A stretch of DNA of 56,977 bases from Eubacteriales bacterium (GTDB lineage: Bacteria > Bacillota > Clostridia > Oscillospirales > Butyricicoccaceae), in the NCBI GenBank assembly GCA_030523305.1, contig JAUNIY010000004.1:1-56977 (forward strand). Direction: 5' to 3'. The stretch's first letter is position 1; the number at the start of each line of letters is the position of its first letter. Below the pieces are notes generated by a model, which saw nothing but the letters and a program-made list of their open reading frames with translations, was not told the origin of the DNA and ran no database searches. Both the position numbers and the translations under genes were made by a program. This document shows positions 41,973-52,600 of this stretch, in pieces.

Positions 41973-42461
41973 TCAATATCCGATCCCGCCATCCAGCAGC
42001 TCATCCTTTTGCACCCACTCCTGCACGTCGATGACGTCATAGCGGTCCTGATCGCGGCGGATGACCACCTGGCTGATTCCAGCGTTGATGATCTGGCGCT
42101 TGCACATCGGGCAGGAATCCGCGTCCTTCATGATCTCGCCGGTCTGCGCATCGCGCCCCACCAGATACAAGGTGGAGCCGATCATCTCCTCACGGGATGC
42201 CGCAATAATCGCATTCGCTTCCGCATGGATGGCACGGCACAGCTCATACTGTGTCCCGCGCGGGATATTCCGCTGTTGGCGGATGCAGTAATTCAGATCG
42301 ATACAATTGGCGCGCCCGCGCGGCGCACCATTGTAGCCGGTCGAAATAATGACATCATTCTTTACGATGACTGCGCCAAACCAGCGCCGCAGGCATGTGC
42401 TGCGCTCCAGCGCCACCTGCGCCATATCAAGATAATAATTCTGCTTATCGCGCCGAACCAT
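41973..42461 (-). CDS. comEB: dCMP deaminase family protein (ComEB-like)
   Basis: A 162-residue zinc deaminase producing dUMP from dCMP, a source of thymidylate. The zinc and proton-shuttle site is HAEANAI (about 79-85) and the CPMCKRQI cysteines (about 117-120). Further signatures are RRWFGAVIVKND and STGYNGAPRG. The start follows GGAGGTACAC, 10 bases after the sigma factor stop. Confidence 0.94.
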   Translation of the reverse strand: MVRRDKQNYYLDMAQVALERSTCLRRWFGAVIVKNDVIISTGYNGAPRGRANCIDLNYCIRQQRNIPRGTQYELCRAIHAEANAIIAASREEMIGSTLYLVGRDAQTGEIMKDADSCPMCKRQIINAGISQVVIRRDQDRYDVIDVQEWVQKDELLDGGIGY

Positions 42462-42471
42462 GTGTACCTCC

Positions 42472-43695
42472 TCAGTTCAAAAAGTCCTTCAGCTTCTTCG
42501 AGCGGCTCGGATGGCGCAGCTTACGCAGCGCTTTTGCTTCGATCTGACGGATACGTTCACGGGTGACGTTAAATTCCTTGCCGACCTCTTCCAGTGTGCG
42601 GGTGCGGCCATCCTCAATGCCGAAGCGCAGGCGCAATACCTTTTCTTCCCGTGGGGTCAACGTTTTCAGGACTTCTACCAGCTGCTCCTTGAGCAGCGTA
42701 AACGACGCCGCTTCCGCCGGCTCAAGCGCATCGTCATCCGGGATAAAATCGCCCAAATGGCTGTCTTCCTCTTCACCGATCGGGGTTTCCAGCGATACCG
42801 GTTCCTGTGCGATTTTGAGGATTTCACGCACGCGCTCCACCGGCATATTCATCTCTTCCGCAATTTCCTCCGGCTGCGGGTCATGCCCCAGCTCCTGCAA
42901 CAGCTGACGCGAAACACGGATTACCTTGTTGATGGTTTCCACCATATGCACCGGGATGCGGATGGTGCGTGCCTGGTCCGCAATCGCGCGCGTGATGGCC
43001 TGGCGGATCCACCAGGTTGCATATGTGGAAAATTTAAAGCCCTTGGTGCAGTCAAACTTTTCAACCGCCTTGAGCAGGCCCAGATTGCCTTCCTGAATCA
43101 GGTCGAGGAACAGCATACCGCGTCCGACATACCGCTTCGCGATGGATACAACCAGACGCAGGTTTGCCTCGGACAGACGCTTTTTCGCGTTGTCACCCGC
43201 ACGGATCGCCTTGCGCAGCGCCTGATATTCCGCCTCGTCGATTTTCTCGCCGTTTCGTTCCCGTTCTTCCAGCTCCGCCATCTTTTCCTTGGCAATGTTG
43301 CCATCCTGCATTTTCTGCGCCAGTTCCACCTCTTCCTCTGGCGTCAGCAGGTCAACTTTACCAATTTCCTTCAGGTACATGCGCACCGGGTCATCGATGG
43401 CAAAGCCTTCCGCCAGGGATTCCGTATCCTCCAGCTCTTCCTTGGTGACCTCTTCTACGGCGTCTTCAGAAAATTCTTCCTCACTTTCCGTCGGGGCTGC
43501 CAGCACTTCCGCGCCCTCCAGCTCGACGCCCGCCTTTTCCAAATCTTCGTACAGTTTATCCAGCTCATCCGACTCCATGTCGATGGACTCCAGCGCATCA
43601 GACATTTCCTTGAGCGTGAGCTTGCCCTTCTTTTTGCCCAGCGCAATCAGCTCACTGATGGCCGTCTGTTTTTTTACATCCATGTCCTGCGTCAT
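42472..43695 (-). CDS. rpoD: Primary RNA polymerase sigma factor (sigma-70/RpoD)
   Basis: A 407-residue housekeeping sigma factor with an acidic N-terminal region 1.1 (about 1-90), region 1.2 ([18 protein letters not shown]), region 2 with the core-binding [21 protein letters not shown] segments and the -10 recognition [20 protein letters not shown], and region 4 with [20 protein letters not shown] for the -35. Full length and no break. The ATG follows GGAGGCTTAAAGA; an alternative is at codon 5. It lies between dnaG and comEB, the conserved macromolecular-synthesis order. Confidence 0.98.
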   Translation of the reverse strand: MTQDMDVKKQTAISELIALGKKKGKLTLKEMSDALESIDMESDELDKLYEDLEKAGVELEGAEVLAAPTESEEEFSEDAVEEVTKEELEDTESLAEGFAIDDPVRMYLKEIGKVDLLTPEEEVELAQKMQDGNIAKEKMAELEERERNGEKIDEAEYQALRKAIRAGDNAKKRLSEANLRLVVSIAKRYVGRGMLFLDLIQEGNLGLLKAVEKFDCTKGFKFSTYATWWIRQAITRAIADQARTIRIPVHMVETINKVIRVSRQLLQELGHDPQPEEIAEEMNMPVERVREILKIAQEPVSLETPIGEEEDSHLGDFIPDDDALEPAEAASFTLLKEQLVEVLKTLTPREEKVLRLRFGIEDGRTRTLEEVGKEFNVTRERIRQIEAKALRKLRHPSRSKKLKDFLN

Positions 43696-43773
43696 TCTTT
43701 AAGCCTCCAAATAATTGTGTAATCAAAACGTATCTTCATAAAGCGGCCTTCCCGCCCGCTGTTATGCCATTTC

Positions 43774-45540
43774 TTATGTCCCTACGTCAAAGCCCTTGCT
43801 TTTACGCTGCATCTGTGCCTTGCGCAGCAGCGGGTCTTCCTCCGGATCCATGGTATCTTCCCGTGAAAGTTTCTGCTCCAGAATAATATGGATATAGTCT
43901 TCCATCGCCTTTTGCCGCGTATCCAATGGGATTTGTGTCTGAAGTGCAGACGCCAACAGATCAAGCTCTGCCGGTTCCAAAACCCCTTCCAGCGCAGACA
44001 CGGTGATATTGCGGCCACTGTTATATAAAGCGGATGCATATCCATAAATTTTACCCAGTTCAGGGGACGAAAAATCCTGCGGCTTCAAATGTTCCCGCAT
44101 TTCCTGCATCAGCGAAGCGTCCGCAAACAGTAGCGCCAAAATGCCTTCCTCTGCCCGCGCAGATTTTACATTGTCATAATGCATCGTCCGTGCTTTGGGC
44201 TGCGCGGCCTGCGCCGGCGCGCGCACTTCCCGGTGCATCTGCCGTTTTGCCTGCCGCTCCCGGCGTTTTTTCGCCTGCCGGACTTCCTGTGCAAACGCAG
44301 CCTCCGTCACACCTGCCAGCTTTGCCGTCGACGCGGTATAAACATCCTGCTCTACCGAGCTTTCCAACGCGGCAATGATATCCGCCGCTTCGCGTAGGAA
44401 CAAAATGCGCTGTTCGTCCTCCGTAAAGTCATATTTTTCCTTTGCCGATTCAATGCGGTACCGGATGTCGTTGTCCGACCGCTCGATCAGCTTGCGAAAC
44501 GCCTCTGGCCCTTTCGTCTTTATAAATTCGTCGGGATCCTTTGCTCCGGGTATTTTTAGGATTTTTACCCGCAAACCGGCTTTTTTTAAAATGTCAATGG
44601 CGCGCTGGGATGCCGATTGTCCCGCCGCGTCCGCATCATAGCACACAACCACCGTCTTGGTGTGCCGCGACAGCAGGCGCGCCTGTTCCTCGGTCAGCGA
44701 TGTGCCCAACGAAGCGACGGCGCAGTCAAAGCCCGCCTGATGCAGCGCAATGACATCCATATAGCCCTCCGCCAGCAAAAAATACTCGTTCTTGGTTTTT
44801 TTTGCCAGGTTCATCGCAAACAGGTTGCGACGCTTGTTGAACACCATTGTCTCAGGCGAATTGAGGTATTTGGGCTTGCTGTCGTCCATCACGCGTCCAC
44901 CAAAGCCGATGACATCGCCACGGATATCGATAATGGGAAACATGACCCGGTTGCGGAACTTATCATAATATGTACCGTTTTTGCCTCGCGCAATCAGCCC
45001 GGCCTGTTCCAATTCCTGTTTGCTATAGCCTTTTTCTGTCATCGCGTCCAGCAACGCATGGAAAGAATCCGGCGCAAAGCCCAGCCCAAAGCGATTGAGG
45101 GTTTTGGGACTCAGCCTGCGGCCCTGGAAATACGCAAGCGCCTGCGCTCCTGTGGGGCTGTGCAGCTGCGTATAAAAAAAACGCGCCGATTCCTTCAGCA
45201 ACTCCAACATACGTTCCCGCTGCCGCCGCGCTCCCGGGTTCCCTTCGGATTCCGGGACGGTCATATTGTATTCCTTTGCCAGAAACCGGACCGCGTCCTG
45301 AAATTCCAGGCCTTCGACATTCATGATAAACCGGATCGGCCCGCCGCCCGCGCCGCAGCCAAAACAATAATAGATCTGCTTATCCGGCGCAACCGAAAAC
45401 GATGCCGTTTTTTCATTGTGGAATGGGCACAATCCAAAATAATTGCTTCCGCTTTTTTTCAGCGATACATAACGGGAAACGATATCGACAATGTCGCATC
45501 TCGCGTTCAATTCGTCGAGAAACCGTTCATCAATCGCCAT
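43774..45540 (-). CDS. dnaG: DNA primase
   Basis: Synthesises RNA primers for replication. The 588-residue protein has the CHC2 zinc finger (CPFHNEKTASFSV and YYCFGCGAGG, a C-x2-H-x17-C-x2-C site about 35-60), the TOPRIM domain (VIGFGGRVMDDSKPKYLNSPE segment near 225 and LLAEGYMDVIAL near 255) and a C-terminal helicase-binding domain. The ATG at 45540 follows AAAGGCGGCATAGG; a further ATG six codons upstream overlaps that SD. It is followed 78 bases later by rpoD. Confidence 0.98.
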   Translation of the reverse strand: MAIDERFLDELNARCDIVDIVSRYVSLKKSGSNYFGLCPFHNEKTASFSVAPDKQIYYCFGCGAGGGPIRFIMNVEGLEFQDAVRFLAKEYNMTVPESEGNPGARRQRERMLELLKESARFFYTQLHSPTGAQALAYFQGRRLSPKTLNRFGLGFAPDSFHALLDAMTEKGYSKQELEQAGLIARGKNGTYYDKFRNRVMFPIIDIRGDVIGFGGRVMDDSKPKYLNSPETMVFNKRRNLFAMNLAKKTKNEYFLLAEGYMDVIALHQAGFDCAVASLGTSLTEEQARLLSRHTKTVVVCYDADAAGQSASQRAIDILKKAGLRVKILKIPGAKDPDEFIKTKGPEAFRKLIERSDNDIRYRIESAKEKYDFTEDEQRILFLREAADIIAALESSVEQDVYTASTAKLAGVTEAAFAQEVRQAKKRRERQAKRQMHREVRAPAQAAQPKARTMHYDNVKSARAEEGILALLFADASLMQEMREHLKPQDFSSPELGKIYGYASALYNSGRNITVSALEGVLEPAELDLLASALQTQIPLDTRQKAMEDYIHIILEQKLSREDTMDPEEDPLLRKAQMQRKSKGFDVGT

Positions 45541-45602
45541 CCTATGCCGCCTTTCCATCGCAACGCGCCGGGCAAATACTGGTTTCCCCGCGCTTTTTTT
45601 GT

Positions 45603-46604
45603 CTATTTGGTATCCCAGCTCTTTGGGATAAACAATTCGGTATATTTTTCAATGGCGAACCGGTCGGTCATACCTGCAATATAATCGCAAACCGCGCGCG
45701 GCGCACCATCCTTGGCCACATGCTTTTTATAAAATTCCGGCAGCAGTACGATCCGTTCCAGGAAATACTCGTACAGTGCGCCCAGCAGCCCATCGACCTT
45801 GTGCTCCTCTTCCTGTGAACGCCCGTCATATACCGTGCGGAATAGATAGGTCCGCAGCTCCATCATCGCCTCGTATACCGCGTCACTCATACCGATTTCA
45901 TGTTCCTGCTCGCCATATTGCACCACATCCGCCACCATGGTATCAATGCGGTCCCCATGGGTTTTGCCCAACACCTGAATGGCCTCCCGTGGTAAATCTT
46001 CTGGGATGATAATGCCTGCGCGCACCGCATCGTCAATATCATGGTTGACATAGGCAATGCGATCCGCGAAATGGACAATCCTGCCTTCGGGCGTCTTAGC
46101 GGGCTGCTTTCCGGTATGGCACACAATGCCATTGCGCACCTCCATGGTCAGGTTCAGCCCTGCGCCGTCGCGCTCCAAATGGTCAACCACCCGCAAGCTC
46201 TGTTCATTGTGCCGGAATCCGCCGATGTCCGCGCACAGCCGGTCCAGCGTGCGCTCTCCGGCATGGCCAAACGGCGTATGCCCCAGGTCATGCCCCAGCG
46301 CAATCGCTTCTGTCAGGTCTTCATTTAACCGCAGGCTGCGCGCAATCGTACGGGCAATCTGCGCCACCTCCAATGTATGCGTCAGGCGGTCGCGATAATG
46401 ATCGCCTTCCGGCGAAATAAAGACCTGGGTTTTGTGCCCCAGCCGCCGGAACGCCTTACAGTGCACAATCCGGTCACGGTCTCGCTGGAAGCACGTCCTG
46501 CGCGGGCATTCCCCGATGGGTTTCACCCGCCCGCAGCTCTGGGCAGCGTGTGTCGCCCAGTCGGACAGCATATACTGCTCCAGCTGTTCCTGGTCTTCGC
46601 GCAT
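45603..46604 (-). CDS. dgt: Deoxyguanosinetriphosphate triphosphohydrolase-like protein
   Basis: A 333-residue HD-domain dNTPase that degrades dGTP or other dNTPs. The metal site lies in RDRLTHTLEVAQIA (about 70-83) and ALGHDLGHTPFGHAGE (about 100-115). The full-length HD signature matches the dGTPase-like family. The start is the ATG behind AGGAGGTGCCGATAACG; upstream in-frame codons to 46796 run into the intergenic region. It precedes dnaG with a 62-base gap, linking nucleotide pools to replication. Confidence 0.94.
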   Translation of the reverse strand: MREDQEQLEQYMLSDWATHAAQSCGRVKPIGECPRRTCFQRDRDRIVHCKAFRRLGHKTQVFISPEGDHYRDRLTHTLEVAQIARTIARSLRLNEDLTEAIALGHDLGHTPFGHAGERTLDRLCADIGGFRHNEQSLRVVDHLERDGAGLNLTMEVRNGIVCHTGKQPAKTPEGRIVHFADRIAYVNHDIDDAVRAGIIIPEDLPREAIQVLGKTHGDRIDTMVADVVQYGEQEHEIGMSDAVYEAMMELRTYLFRTVYDGRSQEEEHKVDGLLGALYEYFLERIVLLPEFYKKHVAKDGAPRAVCDYIAGMTDRFAIEKYTELFIPKSWDTK

Positions 46605-46728
46605 CGTTATCGGCACCTCCTGACAGCGGCAAATCTTCCATACATAAAGTAATACCGGGTGATTATCAAAAATCCCTCTTTTTTTCCCAAAATTTTTGAA
46701 ATTTTTTTCTACGATGCCTGCGGCTCTG

Positions 46729-47361
46729 TCACCGGATGCGTCGGCCCATAAACCGGGTATCCATGCAAATGACATCCACACCGGCGCTGGTCGCATCGGT
46801 CAATGCCTGTTCCAGCGCAGCCTCGCGGCCCTCCGGCAGTGTGACGGTCAACGTAACATCTGCGGCATATTCCGTTTCCTCCACCATGCAATCATACTCC
46901 GGCAAAATATTCTGTACCGTCCCCAGCAGGGAATACGGACAGGTGACCAGCAGCACGGAATAGCTGCTCATCTGATGGATACCGGCCGCTTCCAGGCCGA
47001 GCTGTGCGCTTTTGGTATAGGCGCGCACCAGTCCGCCGGTCCCCAACAAAATCCCTCCAAAATACCGCGTGACGACACAGCATACGTTGGTGATGTTCTC
47101 CCGGCGCAGCACGTCGAGGATCGGCATACCGGCCGTGCCCTGCGGCTCTCCGTCGTCAGAATAGCGCATATAATTCCCTTCCCGGACAATATATGCATAG
47201 CAGTGATGCCGCGCATCGCGGTATTTTGCCTTGACCGCGTTGATGGCTTCCACCGCCGCCTCCGGCGTTTCTACCACAAAAATTTCACCGATAAACTTGG
47301 ATTTCCGATCCTCATACCGCGCTTCGCCATAGCCGGCCGGCATCAAATAGCTCTCATGCAT
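46729..47361 (-). CDS. yigZ: YigZ/IMPACT family protein
   Basis: A 210-residue protein of the conserved UPF0029 family. The N-terminal domain has KSKFIGEIFVVETPEAAVEA, DARHHCYAYIV, DDGEPQGTAGMPILDVL (the family signature) and VVTRYFGGILLGTGGLVRAY. A C-terminal ferredoxin-like domain follows. Function is not settled; it may regulate translation or bind ribosomes. It overlaps the hflX stop by 8 bases with the ATG behind GAGGTATCCGCAG. Confidence 0.95.
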   Translation of the reverse strand: MHESYLMPAGYGEARYEDRKSKFIGEIFVVETPEAAVEAINAVKAKYRDARHHCYAYIVREGNYMRYSDDGEPQGTAGMPILDVLRRENITNVCCVVTRYFGGILLGTGGLVRAYTKSAQLGLEAAGIHQMSSYSVLLVTCPYSLLGTVQNILPEYDCMVEETEYAADVTLTVTLPEGREAALEQALTDATSAGVDVICMDTRFMGRRIR

Positions 47362-48631
47362 CTGCGGATACCTCGTATTCCCGCAGCTGGCCATATAACT
47401 TGTCGTCGCACTCGATTTCCAGCTCCGTTCCTGTTTCGCCGTATTCCGTCGAGAACACAGCCGCTTCCTTGTGGATGACGTCCATCAAATAGCCATCCGC
47501 ATAGGGGATACACAGCCGGATACGGTGTTTGCCGCGGCCAAGCGCTTTTTCCATCGCTGCCATCAGCTGATCCATGCCGCGGTTCTGCTTGGCAGAAATG
47601 GCAACAATATCTTCCCCACTCGGGATAAAATCAGGATTTTCGCACAGATCCGCCTTGTTGCATACCAATATCTGCGGAATCTGTTCCGCACCAAGCTGCC
47701 GGATGACTGCATCAACGGTTTCGGCCTGTTCACGCCAGTCCTCCCGTGAAATATCCACCACATGCAACAGCAGGTCGGCATATACCAGCTCCTCCAGCGT
47801 AGCCTTGAATGCCGACACCAGATGATGCGGCAGCTTGCGGATAAAGCCTACGGTGTCCGACAGCAGGATCTCCTGCGTTTCGGAAATGCGCAGCTTGCGC
47901 GTTGTGGGGTCCAGCGTATCAAACAGGCGGTTGTTCGCTTCGATCCCAGCACCGGTCAGCGTGTTGAGCAGTGTGGATTTTCCCGCATTTGTGTACCCGA
48001 CAATGGCCACAAGCGGCAGCTCTGCTCTTTTGCGCTGCCTGCGCTGTACGGCGCGCACCTTGCGCACCGATTCCAAATCGCGGCGCAGCCGGTCGATCCG
48101 ATTGCGGATGTGCCGCCGGTCGGTCTCGAGCTTGGTTTCGCCCGGGCCTCTCGTCCCAATGCCGCCGCCCAAGCGGGACATGCTTTTGCCCATACCGGTC
48201 AGGCGCGGCAGGATGTACTGGTACTGCGCCAGCTCCACCTGCAATTTTCCTTCCCCGGTGCGGGCGCGCTGTGCAAAAATATCCAGGATCAACGCACTGC
48301 GGTCGAGTACCGGCCGCCCTGTCGCCTCTTCCAGCACGCGCATCTGCGAGGGGGAAAGCTCATTGTCAAACACAATCAGCGTGGCGTCGTGATTGCGCGC
48401 CAGCTCCACCAGCTCCTGTGTTTTGCCTTCCCCGATGAAGGTATGCGCATCGGGCGCATTCCTTGTTTGCAGCATTTTGGCAACGCATTCGCCGCCTGCG
48501 GTCTCAAGCAGGGCCTCCAGCTCGTCCAGCGTTTCCCACGTCGCGTCCTCTTGTTCCGTAAACACAGAAGCGTGCAGGCCAACCAGTACAGCGCGTTCCG
48601 CTTCCCCTTCCTCAATCATCCATTCTTCCAA
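47354..48631 (-). CDS. hflX: GTPase HflX
   Basis: A 425-residue ribosome-associated GTPase that splits stalled ribosomes under stress. The N-terminal HflX domain has the tyrosine-like DNELSPSQMRVLEEATG and RPVLDRSALILDIFAQRA, a coiled coil about 155-195 (RMSRLGGGIGTRGPGETKLE), then the GTPase: G1 GYTNAGKST (about 205), G3 DTVGFIRKLPH (about 250) and G4 NKAD (about 315). The start is TTG, in frame behind GGAGGGACATACG; the next ATG is 4 codons further and too far from the SD. Confidence 0.95.
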   Translation of the reverse strand: MEEWMIEEGEAERAVLVGLHASVFTEQEDATWETLDELEALLETAGGECVAKMLQTRNAPDAHTFIGEGKTQELVELARNHDATLIVFDNELSPSQMRVLEEATGRPVLDRSALILDIFAQRARTGEGKLQVELAQYQYILPRLTGMGKSMSRLGGGIGTRGPGETKLETDRRHIRNRIDRLRRDLESVRKVRAVQRRQRKRAELPLVAIVGYTNAGKSTLLNTLTGAGIEANNRLFDTLDPTTRKLRISETQEILLSDTVGFIRKLPHHLVSAFKATLEELVYADLLLHVVDISREDWREQAETVDAVIRQLGAEQIPQILVCNKADLCENPDFIPSGEDIVAISAKQNRGMDQLMAAMEKALGRGKHRIRLCIPYADGYLMDVIHKEAAVFSTEYGETGTELEIECDDKLYGQLREYEVSADA

Positions 48632-48715
48632 CGTATGTCCCTCCTTCCGGCGCTTACAACCAAGCGCATCCTCTTTCCATGTTTCTGCCGGCGTATCGCT
48701 TTTGTCAAAAGCCGT

Positions 48716-49102
48716 TTACTCCATGACGCTTTCCAGTGCCTCGCAGCCCAGCAGGACAGTCTCCAGACATCCGGTGTCCGGCTTTTTGTATTTGACCATC
48801 AACCGCTTGCATTCGGTATCTCCCAAAATGCGGTTAAACGCAGCGACCAGCATCTGACACTTTTTGCGCAGCTCCGGTGTCTCATGCGCGCTGGTTTCGA
48901 TCAGCTGGGAACTAATGGCGCAGATACCGCCGCACAGCGCGCCGCACGCCTTCCCGCAGCCCATGCCGCCGCCAAAGCCGCCGCACATCCGCATTGCTTC
49001 CTCGGTCAGCCCAAGATTGTATTCGTCGTTTGCTGCACGCACAATGGTTTCCGCGCAGTTATAATTTCTTGTATAATATTCTTTCGCACGTTCCTTCAAC
49101 AT
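48716..49102 (-). CDS. C_GCAxxG_C_C family protein
   Basis: A 128-residue protein named for its conserved cysteine pattern: CGGFGGGMGCGKACGALCGG near 41-60, plus NCAET (about 16) and a later CKRLM and TGCLE. The family (TIGR01909) is common in anaerobes and may bind a metal or iron-sulfur cluster or act in redox transport; its reaction is unknown. It has no membrane segment. The ATG follows GGAGGAAAAGCAT and it is monocistronic between hflX and rpmE. Confidence 0.9.
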   Translation of the reverse strand: MLKERAKEYYTRNYNCAETIVRAANDEYNLGLTEEAMRMCGGFGGGMGCGKACGALCGGICAISSQLIETSAHETPELRKKCQMLVAAFNRILGDTECKRLMVKYKKPDTGCLETVLLGCEALESVME

Positions 49103-49148
49103 ATGCTTTTCCTCCACAATTTGTAACTATATTTTACAACAAAATGCA

Positions 49149-49197
49149 AGAATGCCGCTTTTTCAACACAAACGTTTGAAAAGAGCGGCATTTTTGT
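49149..49197. terminator. Terminator between the C_GCAxxG_C_C gene and rpmE
   Basis: ATGCCGCT...TGAAAA with TTTTCA...AGCGGCAT makes a long stem with an AT-rich loop; T-runs occur on the plus side (TTTTT) and weakly on the minus side. Confidence 0.65.
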
Positions 49198-49229
49198 TCC
49201 ATGTTCCAAAGATTCCTCGTCCCTGGCGA

Positions 49230-49433
49230 TTACTTGTCCAGGTTGAATCTTCTCTTGAAGCGGTCAACACGTCCGCCGGTATCAACCAGCTTCTGCTTAC
49301 CGGTAAAGAACGGGTGGCACTTGGAGCAGATTTCCACAGAGATATTCTGCTTGGTAGAAGCGGTTTCATAAACGGCACCGCAAGCGCAACGGATGGTCGT
49401 CGGCTTGTAATCCGGATGGATTCCTTCCTTCAT
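49230..49433 (-). CDS. rpmE: 50S ribosomal protein L31 (zinc-binding C+ form)
   Basis: A 67-residue ribosomal protein, with [10 protein letters not shown] at the N-terminus and the zinc cysteines CACG and CSKC that mark the C+ type, [20 protein letters not shown] near the end. The ATG follows AAAGAGGTGAAATCGAA; two promoters precede it, so its leader may be about 140 bases from the upstream one. Confidence 0.97.
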   Translation of the reverse strand: MKEGIHPDYKPTTIRCACGAVYETASTKQNISVEICSKCHPFFTGKQKLVDTGGRVDRFKRRFNLDK

Positions 49434-49477
49434 TTCGATTTCACCTCTTTCCGCATAAGCCTTACAGTTATAGAAAT

Positions 49478-49506
49478 ATACTATCACAAGACCGGGGCGA
49501 ATGCAA
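49478..49506 (-). promoter_or_regulatory. Proximal promoter of rpmE
   Basis: On the minus strand TTGCAT, 17-base spacer, TAGTAT, ending about 45 bases before the start. Confidence 0.65.
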
Positions 49507-49580
49507 GATTTATTTTTTATTTCGCGTCGTTTTTCTAAAAATTACGCTAAAATACGATACCAACCGTATTTCCATCGAAC

Positions 49581-49610
49581 AGTATACCACAAAATACGGA
49601 AGCTGCGCAA
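49581..49610 (-). promoter_or_regulatory. Distal promoter upstream of rpmE
   Basis: On the minus strand TTGCGC, 18-base spacer, extended TGG-TATACT, just past the addA stop. It would add a leader of roughly 140 bases. Confidence 0.5.
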
Positions 49611-49623
49611 GGCTTTTCTGCCA

Positions 49624-52600
49624 TCAGTCCATCCAGATTGTAGCGCCGCAGTGGAGGAAGAACAGCGCGCAGCCTGCAACCGGCTTGCCGAATACCGTAT
49701 GCGCGGCGCGGCAATAGGCGGCAAGCTGGCCGCGGTACTGCTCTGCCCGTTTGGCGGCCCATTGGCGTTTCACACGGTCGGTCTTGAAGTCGATGATGAG
49801 TAAGCCGTCCTCTGTCTCCACCAGGCAGTCGATAACACCCTGCATCAGTACATTTTCCTCTGCAAAATCCGCAGCTTCGGGATAATAATCTTTGGCCGGT
49901 ACCAAAATAGAAAATTTCCATTCCCGCCGCACCTGCTCCGCCGTCCGGATACGCTGATACAGCTCGGAGCCGAAAAACGCTGCAATGTGCTCCAGCCGGA
50001 TGGCATCCGCCTGCGTATCGCTCAAAATACGCTTACGCCGCAGGCGTTCCAGCTCAGCCCGCCGCCCTTCGTCCGACTCACATCGCGCAAAATCGCAGAA
50101 CTGCAAAAACAGATGGTGCGCCGTTCCAGCCTCCGACGGCGTCAACCCTCTGGCCTCCCGCTCAAAAAACGGCCTGCGCAGGCTGCTTTCCTGCTTAGGC
50201 GGCGCGGTTTCTTCCTGTGCTTCGGCCGCACGGAACGATTCTGCAACCGCTGTCGCCGTCAGCTTGGAAGGCAAATCACGCAGAACATCCGCCGCATACG
50301 GCTTGAGTACCGGCGCCTCCATGTGTCTTGGCTGCGCCACATGCCCGCGTTCTGGCTGCGCTTCCCAGTCCTCTGCGCGCCGGTATGGTATCAGCCGGAC
50401 AATGAAGCAATCCGGCGCGCCGGGCGCTGGGGCCGGCGGCTGCGCACACAGCTCGCGCAGCGCAATGGCACTCGGATGGCGCAGCAGCGGGACGCCAAGC
50501 CACAATGCGTACTGGTTCGCGCCGCTCAGCGCATACGGTGGGATCGGGTCGAGCGCAGCAATGGACGCCCATTTTTCCACCTGCTTTTGCACATCCTTCA
50601 TCGCAGCAATACAAATCAGCTTTTCTTTTGCGCGCGTCAAAGCGACATATAAAATGCGCAGTTCTTCGCTGACCATCTCACGCCGCAGCAGCGACGCCAT
50701 GGCGCGCCGGTCCAGCCCGTCATATTGCAGGCCGCGCGCGCTGTCACGGCAACGCATACTGATGCCCATGCGTTCATGCAGGAGCACTGCTCTGGTCAGA
50801 TCCTGCTCATTGAACCGCTTGGTGCAGTTCGCCACAATGACAATCGGAAACTCCAGCCCCTTGGATTTGTGGATCGTCATAATGCGCACCATCCCGCCGG
50901 TATGCTCGTTCTCTGCCGCCGTCACAGCTGTCTCCGTCTCCCGCAGCTCGCGCAGATGCCGCACAAACGCAAACAAACCGCGGCTTCCGCTGAGCTCAAA
51001 GCTGTCCGCCAGCTCCATAAACGCCGTAATATGCTGCTGTCGCATCCGCCCGTTCGGCATCGCGCCAAAAATTCCCATTGCGCCCGTCCGGTCAACGATA
51101 TGCCACAGCAACTGGCGCACCGGCAAGTCAACTGCCAGCAAGCGCAGCTCCTGCAGCTGCGCAAGGAAATCCGCCGCCTTTGGGTTTTGCTCCGCTGCCG
51201 CCTGCAGCGCGCAATAGTACGCATTGTCACGGTCATACAGCCGGATCTCCGCCAGCTCTTGCTCGTCAAAGCCGCCAATCGGGGAATTCATCGCCGCCAA
51301 CAGCGGGATGTCCTGGCGCGGGTTGTCCACCATTTCCAGCCAGGCAATCAACGTCAACAGTTCGGGCGTATCCAACATATTTTCCGGCGCATCCGCACCC
51401 GCCGGAATACCCAACGCCATCAGCTCGCGCTGGAACACCGGCGCTTTGTTTTTGACCGAACGCATCAGGATCGCAAAGTCCTCCGGACGGCACGGGCGCA
51501 AATCGCCAGACTGCTTGTCCGTTACCTGGAACCCGTCGTCCAGCATCGCCCGAATGCGCGCGGCGCAATAAGCCGCCTCCTGCTGGATGGATTCCGGTGC
51601 GTCCTCCTCTTCGGATTTGGTTTCCAGCACGCAAAATTCCGTGCGGTAATCGTCTTTCCCCTCCGGGAAGCGCGCGCCTGCGTGCAGCGCCTCACGCTCG
51701 GTATAGTCGAGATCGCCCAACCGCTCGCTCATTAAGGCTGCAAACAGGTAATTGACGCTGTCCAATACCTGGGGCCGCGAACGGAAATTCCTGGACAGCA
51801 CAATCCGCCGCGGGCTGTCGTCCATCACAGCCTCTGCATCGGAATAGGATTGATACTTCTGCAAAAAGATATCCGGATTGGCAAGCCGGAACCGGTAAAT
51901 GCTCTGCTTGACGTCGCCAACCATAAAGATATTGTTTTCGTCGTCGCTCACCGCCCGGAAAATGGCATCCTGCACGGCATTGGTATCCTGGTATTCGTCC
52001 ACCATGATTTCCGAAAAATGCATCTCCCGCGCCAGTGGGGTCGGCTTCCCGTCCGCATCGGTGAGCAGCTCCACGGCAAAATGCTCCAAATCGTTGAAAT
52101 CCACCACGCCGCGCCGCAGCTTTTCCGCCTGGTAAGCGTCCATAAATGCCTGTACTGTATCGCACAATGCGCCGACGGCAGGCGCCATCAGCAGCATATC
52201 CGCGCGTACATCGTCCTCGCTGGCACACAGCACATTGTCGGCCAGATCGTCCGAAACCGTCTTCCACACAGCGCGGTCACTCTGTAGCCGTTTCAAAAAG
52301 GCTTTGTCCTCATAATTGCGCACGGTCGGTATGCGTTTCCGGTTTGCACGCACGGCAAGGCACTGCCGTACCGCTTCATCCCAGCATCCATCCTCGACCA
52401 ACGCCAGAATATCCTGCGCCTGACACAGGTCATCCAGGAACACCGGGCCATACGCTTGCTGCACGACGTCCGTCCCCTGCATGTCATCCAATGCACGGTG
52501 CAGAAAGGCAATGCCATATGCAAGCCGATCCTTTGCCGCCCCTAGCAGCTCTCTGCCCCAGGCGGTATCTGCCAGCCGGTCGAACGGCCGGATAAACTGC

